Source of the DNA: an uncultured bacterium
GTDB taxonomy: Bacteria; Bacillota; Clostridia; Peptostreptococcales; Anaerovoracaceae
Direction of reading: 5' to 3'
DNA: 55,427 nt
Assembly (NCBI GenBank): GCA_905214225.1
Contig: CAJMLL010000012.1
Coordinates: forward strand, 1-55,427
Translations under genes and position numbers: made by a program
Notes under the pieces: model-generated
What the model saw: only the letters and a program-made list of their open reading frames with translations
Database searches by the model: none
Told to the model about the DNA's origin: nothing
Shown: positions 1 through 10,047 of the stretch, in pieces
Layout of the letters: the number at the start of each line of letters is the position of its first letter
Numbering within the stretch: position 1 is the stretch's first letter

Positions 1-162
1 ATAGTATTTAATATCTCATTCATATTATAACAAAAATGAAAGGATAGACGAGCAGAATAGTAAAAACATCCCCAAAAGAAACATTTTCTTTCCGTCTGTC
101 TTTCTCGCGGCACAAAGTATACAGGATACTGCCGTGTGCCGGCACAGATGCATACACAGCCG
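1..162. other. Intergenic stretch downstream of uvrA, no gene seen
   Basis: No convincing coding frame was found here. The first 60 bases are AT-rich and the rest contains short self-complementary pieces, for example TGCCG/CGGCA near 130-145. I could not place a clear uvrA terminator with a T-run. Confidence 0.3.
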
Positions 163-237
163 TCATCCGTCTTCCTGTGCCACGTGCCGCAGATATTCTG
201 CCTTCAGCGATAAAACGGTGATTTCCGGATTTCCCAT
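163..237 (-). CDS. Possible 24-residue small ORF after uvrA
   Basis: Just after the uvrA stop there is an AGGAGG followed two bases later by an ATG. It opens a 24-codon frame ending in TGA, with a peptide beginning MGNPEITVLSLKAEYL. The spacing is shorter than usual and no family is recognised. It could be a real translationally coupled small protein, the stub of a decayed gene, or chance. Nothing beyond the start signal supports it. Confidence 0.2.
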   Translation of the reverse strand: MGNPEITVLSLKAEYLRHVAQEDG

Positions 238-253
238 TTCCTCCTGAAGTTCA

Positions 254-3091
254 CTATTTCTGTGCCAGCATCTTCTTCAGGAACTGTCCCGTATAGGATT
301 CTTTACACTCCGCAACGGTTTCCGGTGTTCCGGTTACGACGATGTTCCCGCCCCGGTCTCCGCCTTCTGGTCCCAGGTCAATGATCCAGTCTGCCTGCTT
401 GATGACATCCAGATTATGCTCAATCACAACGACTGTATTTCCGCCGTCCGTCAGTTTCTGCAGGACCTGCAGCAGCTTGTCGACATCGGCAAAATGAAGA
501 CCCGTGGTCGGCTCATCCAGAATATACAGGGTTCTTCCTGTGCTCCGCTTGGAAAGTTCCGTCGCCAGTTTGATTCTCTGCGCTTCTCCTCCGGAAAGCT
601 CGGTAGAAGGCTGTCCCAGTTTGACATAGTCCAGGCCGACCTGATGCAGGGTCTCCAGCTTGCGGTGAATAGACGGCAGGTTCTGGAAGAAGTCCAGAGC
701 CTCCGCAACACTCATATTCAGCACATCATAGATGCTCTTCCCTTTATATTTCACTTCCAGAGTTTCCCTGTTATATCTCTTCCCATGGCAGACCTCACAA
801 GGTACATAAACATCAGACAGAAAATGCATCTCAATCTTGATGATTCCGTCGCCCTTGCAGGCCTCACAGCGGCCGCCTTTTACATTAAAGCTGAAACGGC
901 CCTTGTCAAAGCCCCGCATCTTGGCCTCCGGCAGGCTCGCAAACAGGTCGCGGATGCTGGTAAACATGCCCGTGTAGGTTGCCGGGTTGGAGCGCGGCGT
1001 CCTCCCGATCGGCGACTGGTCGATATTGATGACCTTGTCGATGTTCTCCAGGCCGAGAATTTCCTTATGCTTTCCCGGCACATCCTCACTCCGGTTGATG
1101 ATATGGGAAGCTCCTTTGCAGAGGACTTCGTTCACCAGACTGGATTTCCCCGATCCGGACACACCGGTCACCACGATGAATTTACCCAGCGGAAATTCCA
1201 CATCGATATTCTTCAGATTGTGTTCTTCTGCGCCTTTTACGATGATGGATTTTCCATTTCCTTCCCGGCGCACGGAAGGAACAGCAATCTTCCTCTTCCC
1301 GCTGAGATACTGACCGGTGATGGACTCCGGGCAGGCCTTGATATCCTCCACCGTACCCTGGGCAACAAGTTTTCCGCCGTAGATTCCCGCTCCCGGTCCG
1401 ATATCCACGATGTGGTCCGCCGCATACATGGTGTCCTCATCATGCTCGACGACGATCAGGGTATTTCCCAGATCCGTCAGATGGCGCAGGGTCTTCAGCA
1501 GCTTGTCATTATCTCTCTGGTGAAGACCAATGCTCGGCTCATCCAGAATATACAGCACGCCCTGCAGTCCGGACCCGATCTGCGTAGCCAGACGGATACG
1601 CTGCGCTTCTCCGCCGGACAGCGTCGCGGCCGCACGGGAGAGGGTCAGATAATCCAGCCCCACATCCACCAGGAATTTCAAGCGGGCCCGGATCTCATGC
1701 AGAATCTGTTTTCCGATCATCTGATCCTTCTCACTCAGCTTAAGATTCTCCATGAATTTCAGGGAATCACGGACCGACATATCCGATACTTCCGCGATAT
1801 TCTTTCCTCCAACAGTAACAGCAAGCACTTCCGGTTTCAGTCGCTTCCCCTTACAGTCCGGGCACTCCTTTACAACCATAAAGGGCTCCATGCGCGCACG
1901 CATGTTATCCGTCGCGTATTCTCTGTACCGCCGTTCCACATTGGTCAGCAGTCCCTCAAACGGATGGTCGAAGTTAACTTCCTTCCCTCTTCTGGTCACA
2001 TGGGTGTATTTCAGATGCCGGTTTCCCGTTCCATACAGCAGTTCCTTTTTAAACTTCTGCGGCAGATCCTTATACGGCGTATGCAGATCCACCTGATGCT
2101 CCTGCGCCAGAATGTCGACAACTTCCCGGTAAAATCCCGAGAATTCCATCGACGCATAGATCCGGTTCAGCGCCCCGTCCGCGATGCTCTTCTCCGTGTA
2201 AATCATCTTGTCCGGATCGACTTTTTCCGTAAAACCCAGTCCGTTACAGGTCGGGCAGGCACCAAAGGGACTGTTGAAGGAGAACATTCTCGGCTCCAGT
2301 TCCTCAATGCTGGCACCGTGCTCCGGGCAGGCCAGTTTACTGGAAAAGGTCTGCTCCTTTTCAAAATCCCCGTCCTTGAAATAGACGACGGCAAGGCCCT
2401 CACCCTCGTGCATGGCCAGTTCCACCGCCTCAGAAATTCTTCCTTCCTGACCCGGCTTTACAATAATTCTGTCCACCACGATTTCAATCGTGTGGCGCTT
2501 CTGCTTCTCCAGATGAATTTCATCCTCGTCCAGCAGCAGAATCTGTCCGTCCACGCGGACCCTGGTGAATCCTTCTTTTCTGATCCGTTCCAGAATCTTC
2601 ACATGCTCGCCCTTGCGGCCTCTGACCACCGGCGCCATGATCATCAGGCGCGTCCTCTCCGGATATCCCATAATGATATCCACGATCTGGTCCACACTCT
2701 GGCTGCTGATCTCTCTTCCGCAGACCGGACAGTGCGGAACACCGATTCTCGCGTACAGAAGACGCAGATAATCATTGATTTCCGTCACCGTTCCCACCGT
2801 GGAACGCGGATTCCGGCTCGTGGTCTTCTGGTCAATGGAAATCGCCGGAGACAGTCCCTCAATCGACTCCACATCCGGCTTGTCCATCTGCCCCAGAAAC
2901 TGCCGCGCATAAGACGACAGACTCTCAATATATCTTCTCTGCCCCTCCGCATAGATCGTGTCGAAGGCCAGCGAGGATTTTCCCGATCCCGACAGTCCCG
3001 TCAGAACCACGAACTTATCCCTTGGGATCCGCACGCTCAGATGCTTCAGGTTGTTTACATTTGCATTCTTTATGATGATTTCATTCGGCAT
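254..3091 (-). CDS. uvrA: Excinuclease ABC subunit A (UvrA)
   Basis: DNA damage recognition ATPase of nucleotide excision repair; it loads UvrB at lesions. The protein is about 945 residues, the normal UvrA length. It shows two ABC ATPase modules: an N-terminal Walker [13 protein letters not shown] and a second [10 protein letters not shown], each with an LSGGEAQRI signature. It also has zinc-binding CxxC pairs, including CEACKGDG...[10 protein letters not shown] in the second module. I place the start at the ATG at 3091 (MPNEIIIK) because AAGGGG lies 8 bases upstream. A GTG three codons earlier overlaps that site. A LexA-like box sits in its own promoter. uvrB is nearby but separated by an amidase gene, so the usual uvrB-uvrA adjacency is broken. 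Confidence 0.97.
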   Translation of the reverse strand: MPNEIIIKNANVNNLKHLSVRIPRDKFVVLTGLSGSGKSSLAFDTIYAEGQRRYIESLSSYARQFLGQMDKPDVESIEGLSPAISIDQKTTSRNPRSTVGTVTEINDYLRLLYARIGVPHCPVCGREISSQSVDQIVDIIMGYPERTRLMIMAPVVRGRKGEHVKILERIRKEGFTRVRVDGQILLLDEDEIHLEKQKRHTIEIVVDRIIVKPGQEGRISEAVELAMHEGEGLAVVYFKDGDFEKEQTFSSKLACPEHGASIEELEPRMFSFNSPFGACPTCNGLGFTEKVDPDKMIYTEKSIADGALNRIYASMEFSGFYREVVDILAQEHQVDLHTPYKDLPQKFKKELLYGTGNRHLKYTHVTRRGKEVNFDHPFEGLLTNVERRYREYATDNMRARMEPFMVVKECPDCKGKRLKPEVLAVTVGGKNIAEVSDMSVRDSLKFMENLKLSEKDQMIGKQILHEIRARLKFLVDVGLDYLTLSRAAATLSGGEAQRIRLATQIGSGLQGVLYILDEPSIGLHQRDNDKLLKTLRHLTDLGNTLIVVEHDEDTMYAADHIVDIGPGAGIYGGKLVAQGTVEDIKACPESITGQYLSGKRKIAVPSVRREGNGKSIIVKGAEEHNLKNIDVEFPLGKFIVVTGVSGSGKSSLVNEVLCKGASHIINRSEDVPGKHKEILGLENIDKVINIDQSPIGRTPRSNPATYTGMFTSIRDLFASLPEAKMRGFDKGRFSFNVKGGRCEACKGDGIIKIEMHFLSDVYVPCEVCHGKRYNRETLEVKYKGKSIYDVLNMSVAEALDFFQNLPSIHRKLETLHQVGLDYVKLGQPSTELSGGEAQRIKLATELSKRSTGRTLYILDEPTTGLHFADVDKLLQVLQKLTDGGNTVVVIEHNLDVIKQADWIIDLGPEGGDRGGNIVVTGTPETVAECKESYTGQFLKKMLAQK

Positions 3092-3130
3092 GTGCCGCAC
3101 CCCTTCTTTTCCAACTTCAGCGTTACCGAC

Positions 3131-3159
3131 ATTGTACCATCACGAACATACGTTTTCAA
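3131..3159 (-). promoter_or_regulatory. uvrA promoter with LexA/DinR-type SOS box
   Basis: On the minus strand a -35 TTGAAA (3154-3159) and a -10 TACAAT (3131-3136) are 17 bases apart. The spacer and -35 contain CGAACATACGTTTT (3143-3156), which fits the Firmicute LexA consensus CGAACRNRYGTTYC at all but the last position. This arrangement would let LexA block the polymerase directly, giving DNA-damage induction of uvrA. Confidence 0.7.
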
Positions 3160-3180
3160 GTCCGCTCTTTCTGTTCGCAG

Positions 3181-3240
3181 ACAAAAATCACCCCGGCAGC
3201 CGGCCATCGCAAGGAGACACCAGGCAGCCCCCTTCCGGGG
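3181..3240 (-). terminator. Probable terminator after the amidase gene
   Basis: GC-rich self-complementary region with CCCCGG (3191-3196) and CCGGGG (3235-3240) arms, followed on the minus strand by TGATTTTTGTC. It lies between the amidase stop and the uvrA promoter. The loop is long, so the exact hairpin is uncertain. Confidence 0.45.
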
Positions 3241-3250
3241 ATCCCGGCAG

Positions 3251-4093
3251 CTATTCTCCCTGCGCCTTCAGTTTCAGGGCATACACGTCTTCTCTCCGCG
3301 CAGAAAGGAGCGGCAGCTGCTCCCGCACACGTTCTGTTTCTGTGATATCAATGTCCAGCACTCTGCTTTCCGGAACTTTATCCATTTCGCTGATAATGTC
3401 TCCCCAGGGAGAAACCACCAGACTGTGTCCCCAGGCGTGATAAGATGCGTCCGGGTTCAGAGACGGAGAAGTCCCGATGGTCCAGCATTGATTGTCGATG
3501 GCGCGGCTTCTGAACATCACATCCCAGTGAGCCGGCCCCGTCGTCTGATTAAAGGCCGCCGGCACCAGAATAAATCTGGCCCCCTGCAGCACCATCAGCC
3601 GGGCAAGCTCCGGAAAACGGAAATCAAAGCAGACGCAGATGTCCGCCCTTCCGAATTCCGTATCGAACACGGTGACCTCGTTTCCAGCCGAAAGGGTGTC
3701 CGACTCCCGGAATGTCTGTCCGCCTTCAACCTGAATGTCAAACAGATGCATCTTTCTGTGCCGCGCGATCTGCCGGCCTTTGCGGTCAAAAACAAATGCC
3801 GTGTTGTATACCTTTCCCTCTTCATCCACTTCCGGAATCGTACCCGGTGACAAGTACACCCCGTATCTTTCTGCCATTCCGGACAGTCTCTTCCACACCG
3901 GGCCTCTGGCAGGCTCTGCGTATTTCGGGAAATTCCCGGTTTCATACGGACAGTTGAACATTTCTCCCACCGTAATCAGGTCCGGTTTTCCTTCCTCATG
4001 GTCTTCACAGACACGTTCAATTTCCGCTTCCAGCTGGTCGAGATTCTTTTCTTTTTCTTCAAATACCGGAAGCTGAAGCTGTGCAATTTTCAT
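3251..4093 (-). CDS. Carbon-nitrogen hydrolase (nitrilase superfamily, omega-amidase-like)
   Basis: Cytosolic amidase of the nitrilase superfamily, about 280 residues. The catalytic Glu-Lys-Cys triad is visible: Glu in VGEMF near residue 44, Lys in RHRKMHLFD near 114, and Cys in VCFDFRFPE near 155. This arrangement resembles the Nit2/omega-amidase branch, which hydrolyses alpha-ketoglutaramate-type amides. The true substrate cannot be read from sequence. The start is taken at the ATG at 4093; a GTG directly before it is the alternative. The gene sits between uvrB and uvrA, 30 bases downstream of uvrB, so it is probably co-transcribed with uvrB. There is no obvious link to repair. Confidence 0.88.
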   Translation of the reverse strand: MKIAQLQLPVFEEKEKNLDQLEAEIERVCEDHEEGKPDLITVGEMFNCPYETGNFPKYAEPARGPVWKRLSGMAERYGVYLSPGTIPEVDEEGKVYNTAFVFDRKGRQIARHRKMHLFDIQVEGGQTFRESDTLSAGNEVTVFDTEFGRADICVCFDFRFPELARLMVLQGARFILVPAAFNQTTGPAHWDVMFRSRAIDNQCWTIGTSPSLNPDASYHAWGHSLVVSPWGDIISEMDKVPESRVLDIDITETERVREQLPLLSARREDVYALKLKAQGE

Positions 4094-4126
4094 CACTCTC
4101 TTGTCCTTTCCTTTTGCCGCACTGCA

Positions 4127-6094
4127 TTACATATGGGAGCGGTACTCGAACATGATGTCTCTGAGTTCTGCGGCCCGCTCGAACTGAAGGTCCGCGGCGG
4201 CCTGCTGCATCTCTTTCTGCAGGTCCTTTACGTAGTCTTTCAGTTCCTTCTTCGTCATTTCCTCCGGCTTCTTCTTGCGGTCCGGTTCATCCGGCGCCTT
4301 GGTCGCCTCGATGACATCACGGATCCCCTTCGATACGCTCTTCGGCGTAATGTGATGTTCCTTGTTATATGCGCTCTGGATTTCCCGGCGCCGCTTCGTT
4401 TCGTCGATGGCGGTCTTCATGGCCGGGCTGATGGAGTCGGCGTACATGATGACGCGGCCGTGCACATTTCTGGCCGCGCGTCCGATGGTCTGGATCAGGG
4501 AAGTTTCTGTACGCAGGAAGCCCTCTTTATCGGCGTCCAGAATGGCCACCAGGGATACTTCCGGTACGTCCAGTCCCTCTCGCAGAAGGTTGATGCCCAC
4601 CAGCACATCGAATTCGCCGAGCCGCAGATCTCTGATGATCCGCATACGCTCCAGCGCGTCGATGTCGGAATGCAGGTACTTGGCCTTAATCCCGGCGTTT
4701 TTCAGATAATCGGTAAGGTCTTCCGCCATTTTTTTGGTCAGGGTCGTGATGAAGGCGCGCTCTCCGGCTTGAATCGTCTTATTGATTTCTCCGATCAGAT
4801 CGTCGATCTGCCCTTCCGTCTTATGCACTTCAATCGGCGGATCCAGAAGTCCTGTCGGACGGATGATCTGCTCGGCGCTGATGCCGTGGGATTTCTCACG
4901 CTCATACTGTGCAGGAGTTGCGCTGACGAACATAATCTGGTTCACCATGCTCTCAAACTCCTCAAATTTCAGCGGACGGTTATCCAGCGCAGAAGGAAGG
5001 CGGAATCCGTAATCTACCAGAGACTTTTTTCTGGAGAGGTTTCCGTTGTACATGGCATGAAGCTGCGGCAGCATGACGTGGGACTCATCCGTGATAATCA
5101 GATAGTCATCCGGGAAGTAGTCCAGCAGGGTATAAGGTTTTTCACCCGGCTGAAGTCCGGTCAGGTGGCGGGTATAATTCTCAATTCCTTTGCAGGTGCC
5201 GATTTCCCGCATCATTTCCATGTCGTAGCGAGTACGCTGCTCGATGCGCTGTGCTTCCAGCAGTTTTCCCTGGCTCTTGAAAAACTTCACCTGATCTTCC
5301 AGTTCCTCTTCAATCCCTTTCAGCGCTTTTTCCATGTGCTCCGGCGAAGTAATATAGTGGGTTGCCGGGTAGACGGCGATGTGGTTCCGCAGACCCAGGA
5401 TTTCTCCGGTCAGCGGGTTCATCTCCTTGATGGTGTCGACTTCGTCCCCGAACATTTCCACACGGAAGGCGATATCCGAGCCCTTTGGGTAGATATCGAT
5501 GGTATCGCCTCTCACGCGGAAGGTTCCGCGTTCAAAGGCAAGGTCGTTTCTGGTGTACTGGATGTCCACGAGCCGGCGCAGAATGTCCTCTCTGGACTTC
5601 TCCATGCCCGGGCGCAGAGACAGCACCTGGGTGGAATAGTCGATCGGGCTTCCTAATCCGTAGATGCAGGATACAGAGGCCACGATGATGACGTCCCGGC
5701 GTTCAAACAGCGCCGCCGTGGCACTGTGCCGCAGCTTGTTGATTTCATCATTGATATCCGAATCTTTTTCAATATAGGTATCGGTCGACGGCACATAAGC
5801 TTCCGGCTGGTAATAGTCGTAAAAAGAAATGAAGTATTCTACGGCGTTTTCCGGAAAATACTCCTTCATCTCTCCCTGCAGCTGGGCCGCCAGCGTCTTA
5901 TTATGCGAAATGATCAGCGTCGGTTTCTGCAGCTGGGCAATGACATTCGCCATGGTAAAGGTTTTTCCGGAACCGGTGACACCCAGCAGGGTCTGCGCCT
6001 TTTTCCCTTCCTTAAAGCCCTTTACCAGCTTCTCAATGGCCTGCGGCTGGTCTCCCGTCGGCTTGTATTTTGAATGCAGTTTAAATTCTGGCAT
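4127..6094 (-). CDS. uvrB: Excinuclease ABC subunit B (UvrB)
   Basis: Helicase-like damage verification subunit of nucleotide excision repair; it receives DNA from UvrA and positions UvrC. At 655 residues it is the usual length. Walker A GVTGSGKT lies near residues 38-45, followed by the beta-hairpin region with the tyrosines of [18 protein letters not shown]. Helicase motifs such as [10 protein letters not shown] and QTIGRAARN follow, and a C-terminal UVR coiled coil ([11 protein letters not shown]) binds UvrC. The start is preceded by AAGGGAAC. It follows a YbaK-type gene by 22 bases, so both may share a transcript. I saw no SOS box here, unlike at uvrA. Confidence 0.97.
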   Translation of the reverse strand: MPEFKLHSKYKPTGDQPQAIEKLVKGFKEGKKAQTLLGVTGSGKTFTMANVIAQLQKPTLIISHNKTLAAQLQGEMKEYFPENAVEYFISFYDYYQPEAYVPSTDTYIEKDSDINDEINKLRHSATAALFERRDVIIVASVSCIYGLGSPIDYSTQVLSLRPGMEKSREDILRRLVDIQYTRNDLAFERGTFRVRGDTIDIYPKGSDIAFRVEMFGDEVDTIKEMNPLTGEILGLRNHIAVYPATHYITSPEHMEKALKGIEEELEDQVKFFKSQGKLLEAQRIEQRTRYDMEMMREIGTCKGIENYTRHLTGLQPGEKPYTLLDYFPDDYLIITDESHVMLPQLHAMYNGNLSRKKSLVDYGFRLPSALDNRPLKFEEFESMVNQIMFVSATPAQYEREKSHGISAEQIIRPTGLLDPPIEVHKTEGQIDDLIGEINKTIQAGERAFITTLTKKMAEDLTDYLKNAGIKAKYLHSDIDALERMRIIRDLRLGEFDVLVGINLLREGLDVPEVSLVAILDADKEGFLRTETSLIQTIGRAARNVHGRVIMYADSISPAMKTAIDETKRRREIQSAYNKEHHITPKSVSKGIRDVIEATKAPDEPDRKKKPEEMTKKELKDYVKDLQKEMQQAAADLQFERAAELRDIMFEYRSHM

Positions 6095-6116
6095 GCAGTT
6101 CCCTTCTTCCTGTGCT

Positions 6117-6602
6117 CTATGCTTCCGGAATCTTGCAGACTTCCACCCAGTCCAGGGCCTTGGAATACTGATACAGCTCGTCCGGTGTCAATTCAATGGC
6201 GCTGTTCCCGCTTCCCGCTGCCGGGAAAACCGTCGGAAAACGCTTTACCGAGTCATCCACATAAACTTTCACCAGCGGATTATCAATGGCAAAACCACAG
6301 ACTCCTCCGACGGCATGTCCGGTAATTCTCAGCGCATCCTCTGCAGCCAGCATGGACGGTTTGAATCCGAATGTCCTCTTGAACTTTCCATTATTTACCC
6401 GGGCATCTCCGGCCATCTGCACCAGAATGCAGCCGTCCTCGTTTTCCGGATCCTTGAAGGTCAGCGTCTTGCAGATCCGCGCGCCTTCCACGCCCACTGC
6501 CTCCGCAGCCAGATCAACCGTTGCGCTGGACACGTCGAACTCAAGAATCTTATCTTCCATACCAAACTGCTTGAAATATTGTTTAACCTTCTCGACAGAC
6601 AT
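6117..6602 (-). CDS. YbaK/EbsC-type aminoacyl-tRNA editing protein
   Basis: 161-residue single-domain protein of the YbaK/ProX family. These proteins hydrolyse mischarged aminoacyl-tRNAs (typically Cys- or Ala-tRNAPro) in trans. Family features are the N-terminal helix region, the conserved lysine in ICKTLTFKD, and the [11 protein letters not shown] segment lining the substrate pocket. AAGGAG six bases before the ATG supports the start. It lies directly upstream of uvrB in the same direction. The precise tRNA substrate is not determinable here. Confidence 0.85.
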   Translation of the reverse strand: MSVEKVKQYFKQFGMEDKILEFDVSSATVDLAAEAVGVEGARICKTLTFKDPENEDGCILVQMAGDARVNNGKFKRTFGFKPSMLAAEDALRITGHAVGGVCGFAIDNPLVKVYVDDSVKRFPTVFPAAGSGNSAIELTPDELYQYSKALDWVEVCKIPEA

Positions 6603-6638
6603 AGTGATCTCCTTGATGATTTATTTTTGACCGGTGGG

Positions 6639-6690
6639 ACAGGGGAACTTCTGTAGATTCTGTCAATTTAACAGACAGGAAGTCCCCTGT
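6639..6690. repeat. Long inverted repeat between recR and the YbaK-type gene
   Basis: ACAGGGGA-a-CTTC (6639-6651) pairs with GAAG-TCCCCTGT (6679-6690), with further CTGT/ACAG pairing inside. Neither strand has a T-run beside it, so it is not an ordinary intrinsic terminator. It lies in the 5' leader of the YbaK-uvrB transcript and could be a leader structure or a small repeat element. Confidence 0.5.
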
Positions 6691-6730
6691 AATACACCTA
6701 ACTTCTTTTATTCCCTTCTGCGCAGATATT

Positions 6731-6773
6731 AAAACGGCAGACCCAGCTCTTCGATATAAGCCGCGGTCTGCCG
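6731..6773 (-). terminator. Probable recR terminator
   Basis: Perfect nine-base stem CGGCAGACC/GGTCTGCCG around a 21-base loop, followed on the minus strand by TTTT. It starts about 15 bases after the recR stop. The T-run is short. Confidence 0.5.
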
Positions 6774-6788
6774 CCTGATCTCTTTCCT

Positions 6789-7388
6789 TTAAATCGTTGT
6801 CCGCCCTTCCATGGCCTTCAGGAGGGTCACCTCATCTGCGTACTCCAGATCGCCGCCGACCGGCAGTCCGTGCGCGATTCTGGTCACCTTGATCCCGGAC
6901 GGTTTCAGCAGGCGCGCAATGTACATCGCCGTTGCCTCGCCCTCAATGTTCGGGTTGGTTGCGAGAATGACTTCCTTGATTTCCGGATGTTTCTGCAGAC
7001 GGACGATCAGAGACTTCAGATTGATATCCTCCGGTCCGATTCCGTCCATCGGGGAAATAACCCCGTTCAGCACATGATAGCGTCCGTGATACTCCTTGAT
7101 TCTCTCCATGGCCAGGACATCCTGCGGCGTCTCCACCACGCAGAGCACGTCCGGATTCCGGCTCGGGTCCGTGCAGATGTCGCAGGGATCGCGGTCCGTC
7201 AGATTTCCGCACTCCGAGCAGTAATGCATCGTTTTCTTGGCTTCGATGATGGCATCCGCCAGTCCTTCCGCTTCCTTGTCGCTGATGGACAAAATATGAA
7301 AGGCAAGGCGCTGAGCGCTTTTATTTCCAATCCCCGGGAGTTTGGACAGTTCTCCGATCAGTCTTCCCAGTGGTTTCGGATACTGCAT
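6789..7388 (-). CDS. recR: Recombination mediator RecR
   Basis: 199-residue RecR, which acts with RecO and RecF to load RecA on gapped DNA. It has an N-terminal helix-hairpin-helix ([16 protein letters not shown]), a four-cysteine zinc finger (CSEC...CDIC, residues about 57-72) and a Toprim domain starting at [11 protein letters not shown]. It is third in the conserved dnaX-ybaB-recR order, with 13 bases between ybaB and recR, so translational coupling is likely. Confidence 0.97.
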   Translation of the reverse strand: MQYPKPLGRLIGELSKLPGIGNKSAQRLAFHILSISDKEAEGLADAIIEAKKTMHYCSECGNLTDRDPCDICTDPSRNPDVLCVVETPQDVLAMERIKEYHGRYHVLNGVISPMDGIGPEDINLKSLIVRLQKHPEIKEVILATNPNIEGEATAMYIARLLKPSGIKVTRIAHGLPVGGDLEYADEVTLLKAMEGRTTI

Positions 7389-7401
7389 GGCTCCGCCTTC
7401 T

Positions 7402-7758
7402 TTACAGTCCCGGAATGTTTAGTCCGCCGGTCAGGCTGTTATATGCATTATTGCTCAGCTCATCAACCTGGCGCATTCCTTCATTTACTGCGGCAATGAC
7501 CAGATCCTGCAGAGTTTCCACGTCATCCGGGTCTACAACGTCCGGATCGATGGTCAGGCTGACGATTTCTTTCTTTCCGTTAACCGTTGCCTTTACCACA
7601 CCGCCGCCTGCAGAGGTGCTGATCTCTTTTTCTTCAATTTCTTCCTGCATGGACTCCATCTGCTTCTGCATTTCCTGCAGCTGCTGGAGCTGTGCCTGCT
7701 GCGCCTTCTTTCCGCCGCCCGGTTTTCTGGTGCGTCCTGCTCTCATTCCTCTTCCCAT
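7402..7758 (-). CDS. YbaB/EbfC nucleoid-associated protein
   Basis: 118-residue YbaB/EbfC family DNA-binding protein, a dimeric nucleoid protein usually encoded between dnaX and recR. Residues about 19-45 are a Gln/Met/Glu-rich coiled coil, and the core [25 protein letters not shown] matches the family. The N terminus is glycine/arginine-rich before the coil. GGAGG precedes the ATG. A promoter just upstream suggests that ybaB-recR can also be transcribed independently of dnaX. Confidence 0.92.
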   Translation of the reverse strand: MGRGMRAGRTRKPGGGKKAQQAQLQQLQEMQKQMESMQEEIEEKEISTSAGGGVVKATVNGKKEIVSLTIDPDVVDPDDVETLQDLVIAAVNEGMRQVDELSNNAYNSLTGGLNIPGL

Positions 7759-7826
7759 TCTATTTCCTCCGTTCTATCGGCCGGCAGCTCTGCCCGCCGC
7801 ATTCTTCAGTTTGTCTTTGCCTATCT

Positions 7827-7854
7827 ATTATATCGTAAATACGCTGATCCGCAA
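7827..7854 (-). promoter_or_regulatory. Promoter for ybaB-recR
   Basis: Minus-strand -35 TTGCGG (7849-7854) and -10 TATAAT (7827-7832) with a 16-base spacer, in the 106-base gap between dnaX and ybaB. Confidence 0.5.
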
Positions 7855-7864
7855 GAAAAACCGG

Positions 7865-9772
7865 CTAGACCAGTTTCACATCAACCCCGAGAAGCTTCGA
7901 TGCTTCCTCGGCTTCTTTTTCCAGCTTCTCCTCGCGCTCGCTGCTGCCCCCCTCACTGATCAGACGGCAGACCATGTTCATCGGTCTTCCCATTCTTCTG
8001 CTCATCCGCTCGTCCAGAAGTTCTTTCTCCGACTTCAGAACGGATGCATGGAATTTATTCTCACACAGCACCTTATACTGGTTTCCGCTGACGGAAGCCA
8101 GGGCCGCGTGGCGCATGACGTTCAGCTTCGGGTTCTCCCTTTCCAGTTCTTCAAAGGTCATTCTCCAAATGTCTTCCAGCTCCTGGGCAGAAAGTTCCTG
8201 CTCTTCTGCCTGTGATTCAGATGCTGCAGAAGGCGGATTCTGTGAAGCATTCTGCTCCCGGGCCTCTGTCCCGGCCTGCGGATTCTGACCTGCCATCGGA
8301 TTTCCCGTGCCAGAGTTTTCTCTGTCCTGCGGCTGATTACGCCGTCCTTCCGGACGTCCTGCCGGCTGGTTCTGTGGAGCCGCTGTATCTGTAAACGAAG
8401 ATGTCTCCTGCCGCATTTCCGGGGCAGGATTCTGCTGCGGGACAGGGTCTGCACTCTGCATATTTCCCTGGGCCGGCTCATTCTGCCGCCCGGACACCGG
8501 TGTTCTCTGCGGCATCCCGGAGTCCGCTGCCTGCTGAGGGCCGCCGGCTGAAGGATGATGCATTCTGTCTGCGGCCGCACCGGCCGGAAAATTCTCTTGC
8601 GGAGTATTTTTTGTCCGGGATGAAGGGCGCACCGGCGCCGGTTCCGGAACGCTTCCGCCGGAAATGCCAGACTTTCCGTAATCCATACCGGATGCGATTG
8701 TAACGATCGCGACTTCCATGAGAATCCGGGCCTGGGTGGAATAACGCGCATCGTTGATGGCCTTTGCGATGGTCACAATGGCGTGATTCAGCTCACGGAT
8801 ACCGATTTTCAGACTCTGCTGCCGGAGAAGCGCGATGTTCTCCGCGGAGAGGTTCAGCATATCGCCCGGATCCTGCACATATTTCGCGATCATCAGATTA
8901 CGGAAATGGGCCATCCAGTCCTTCATCAGCTGACGAACGTCCTTGCCGTCCCGCAGCGCGTCGTCCAGAAGCATAAATGCCTCGGATATGTTTTTGGTCA
9001 TGACTTTCTCCGTCAGTTCCAGGAAAAAGTCAATCGGCGCGGTGCCCAGAAAATCCAGCACAATGTCTCTGGTCAGTTTCGCTTCTCCGGATGACAGGCA
9101 CTGCTCCAGAATGCTCAGAGAATCACGCACGGATCCGTCGGCATTTCCGGCCAGAAGGCGCAGGGCATCTTCCGTGATTTCAACACCTTTACTCTTACAG
9201 ATATCTGCCATATGCGCGGCCAGGACCGGTGCGGAAACCCGCTTGAAATCCAGCCGCATGCAGCGGGACAGGATGGTCTGCGGGAGCTTCTCCGGGTTGG
9301 TGGTCGCCAGGATGAACATGACGTGTTCAGGCGGTTCTTCCAGGGTCTTCAGCAGCGCGTTGAAGGCTCCGGTGGAAAGCATGTGCACCTCGTCGATGAT
9401 GTAGACCTTGCGCCGGCCCACGGAAGGCGGGTACTTTACACTCTCACGGAGCTCTCTGATGTTGTCAACTCCGTTGTTGGAAGCAGCGTCGATTTCTATG
9501 ACATCCAGGAATTTCCCGGCCGCGATCGCCTTACATGTGTCGCAGACGCCGCAGGGACGCTGGCCTTCCGGGGCCGTGCAGTTTACGGCCTTGGCCAGGA
9601 TTCTGGCGGTTGTCGTCTTTCCGGTTCCCCGGGTCCCGCAGAACAGATAGGCGTGGCTCACCGTTCCCGTCGCAATCTGATGCTGAAGAATTTTTACGAT
9701 GTGATCCTGTCCCAGGATCTCCGAGAACACTTCCGGCCTTGTCTCCCGGTAAAGCGCGCGATATTCTGCCAT
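7865..9772 (-). CDS. dnaX: DNA polymerase III subunit gamma/tau (DnaX)
   Basis: Clamp-loader AAA+ ATPase of the replicative polymerase, about 635 residues. Walker A GTRGTGKTTTARIL lies near residue 45, followed by the zinc-binding module (CTAP...CGVCDTC) and Walker B IIDEVHML. Residues roughly 375-540 form a low-complexity Pro/Gln/Ala-rich linker, and a C-terminal domain IV/V-like segment follows. The start is the ATG at 9772, with GGGAGG five bases upstream; a GTG one codon earlier is less likely. The SRP RNA gene lies directly upstream, an arrangement common in Firmicutes. I did not find an obvious frameshift signal for a separate gamma product. Confidence 0.96.
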   Translation of the reverse strand: MAEYRALYRETRPEVFSEILGQDHIVKILQHQIATGTVSHAYLFCGTRGTGKTTTARILAKAVNCTAPEGQRPCGVCDTCKAIAAGKFLDVIEIDAASNNGVDNIRELRESVKYPPSVGRRKVYIIDEVHMLSTGAFNALLKTLEEPPEHVMFILATTNPEKLPQTILSRCMRLDFKRVSAPVLAAHMADICKSKGVEITEDALRLLAGNADGSVRDSLSILEQCLSSGEAKLTRDIVLDFLGTAPIDFFLELTEKVMTKNISEAFMLLDDALRDGKDVRQLMKDWMAHFRNLMIAKYVQDPGDMLNLSAENIALLRQQSLKIGIRELNHAIVTIAKAINDARYSTQARILMEVAIVTIASGMDYGKSGISGGSVPEPAPVRPSSRTKNTPQENFPAGAAADRMHHPSAGGPQQAADSGMPQRTPVSGRQNEPAQGNMQSADPVPQQNPAPEMRQETSSFTDTAAPQNQPAGRPEGRRNQPQDRENSGTGNPMAGQNPQAGTEAREQNASQNPPSAASESQAEEQELSAQELEDIWRMTFEELERENPKLNVMRHAALASVSGNQYKVLCENKFHASVLKSEKELLDERMSRRMGRPMNMVCRLISEGGSSEREEKLEKEAEEASKLLGVDVKLV

Positions 9773-9847
9773 CACAGCCTCCCTTCCCCGCTGGGCTGCA
9801 TGGCCTTGCCGTCCGCGGGCTGATTTTTTTCTGCAAATACAACAAAT

Positions 9848-9998
9848 GCCCTTTAACAGCTCCGCATGAAATTAGGAAAAGGCTTATCTGCGGCACATAG
9901 AAAAATCCGCTTATTGCTGCTTCCTTCCGGACCTGACAAGGTTCACGGCATCCTATTGCGCAGGACCCAGACCCAGACAGACGGAGCTGTTAAAGGAC
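9848..9998 (-). ncRNA. ffs: Signal recognition particle RNA (small bacterial type, extended stem)
   Basis: The minus strand carries the SRP helix-8 core, with TGTCAGGTCCGGAAGGAAGC forming the GGAA tetraloop and symmetric loop that bind Ffh. Outer segments pair as CTGCG/CGCAG and AATAG/CTATG. The ends close with a perfect 14-base stem (CTTTAACAGCTCCG with its complement, 9982-9995 and 9851-9864). I saw no Alu domain like that of the long Bacillus RNA. A consensus promoter lies immediately upstream. Exact ends are inferred from the stem. Confidence 0.93.
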
Positions 9999-10012
9999 AA
10001 ATTGTCCTTTTA

Positions 10013-10041
10013 ATTATATGATTTTATATCAGTGCTGTCAA
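10013..10041 (-). promoter_or_regulatory. Promoter of the SRP RNA
   Basis: Perfect -35 TTGACA (10036-10041) and -10 TATAAT (10013-10018) with a 17-base spacer on the minus strand. Transcription would start near 10006, just before the closing stem. This is one of the closest matches to the vegetative consensus in the window, as expected for a highly transcribed stable RNA. Confidence 0.85.
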
Positions 10042-10047
10042 GACAGA

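Noticed and set aside
416..3850. Very long open frame on the plus strand opposite uvrA
   Set aside because: It is antisense to uvrA and the amidase gene, whose motifs and lengths are unmistakable. The product is Arg/Gln/His-rich with no family, as expected for a shadow of GC-biased codons.
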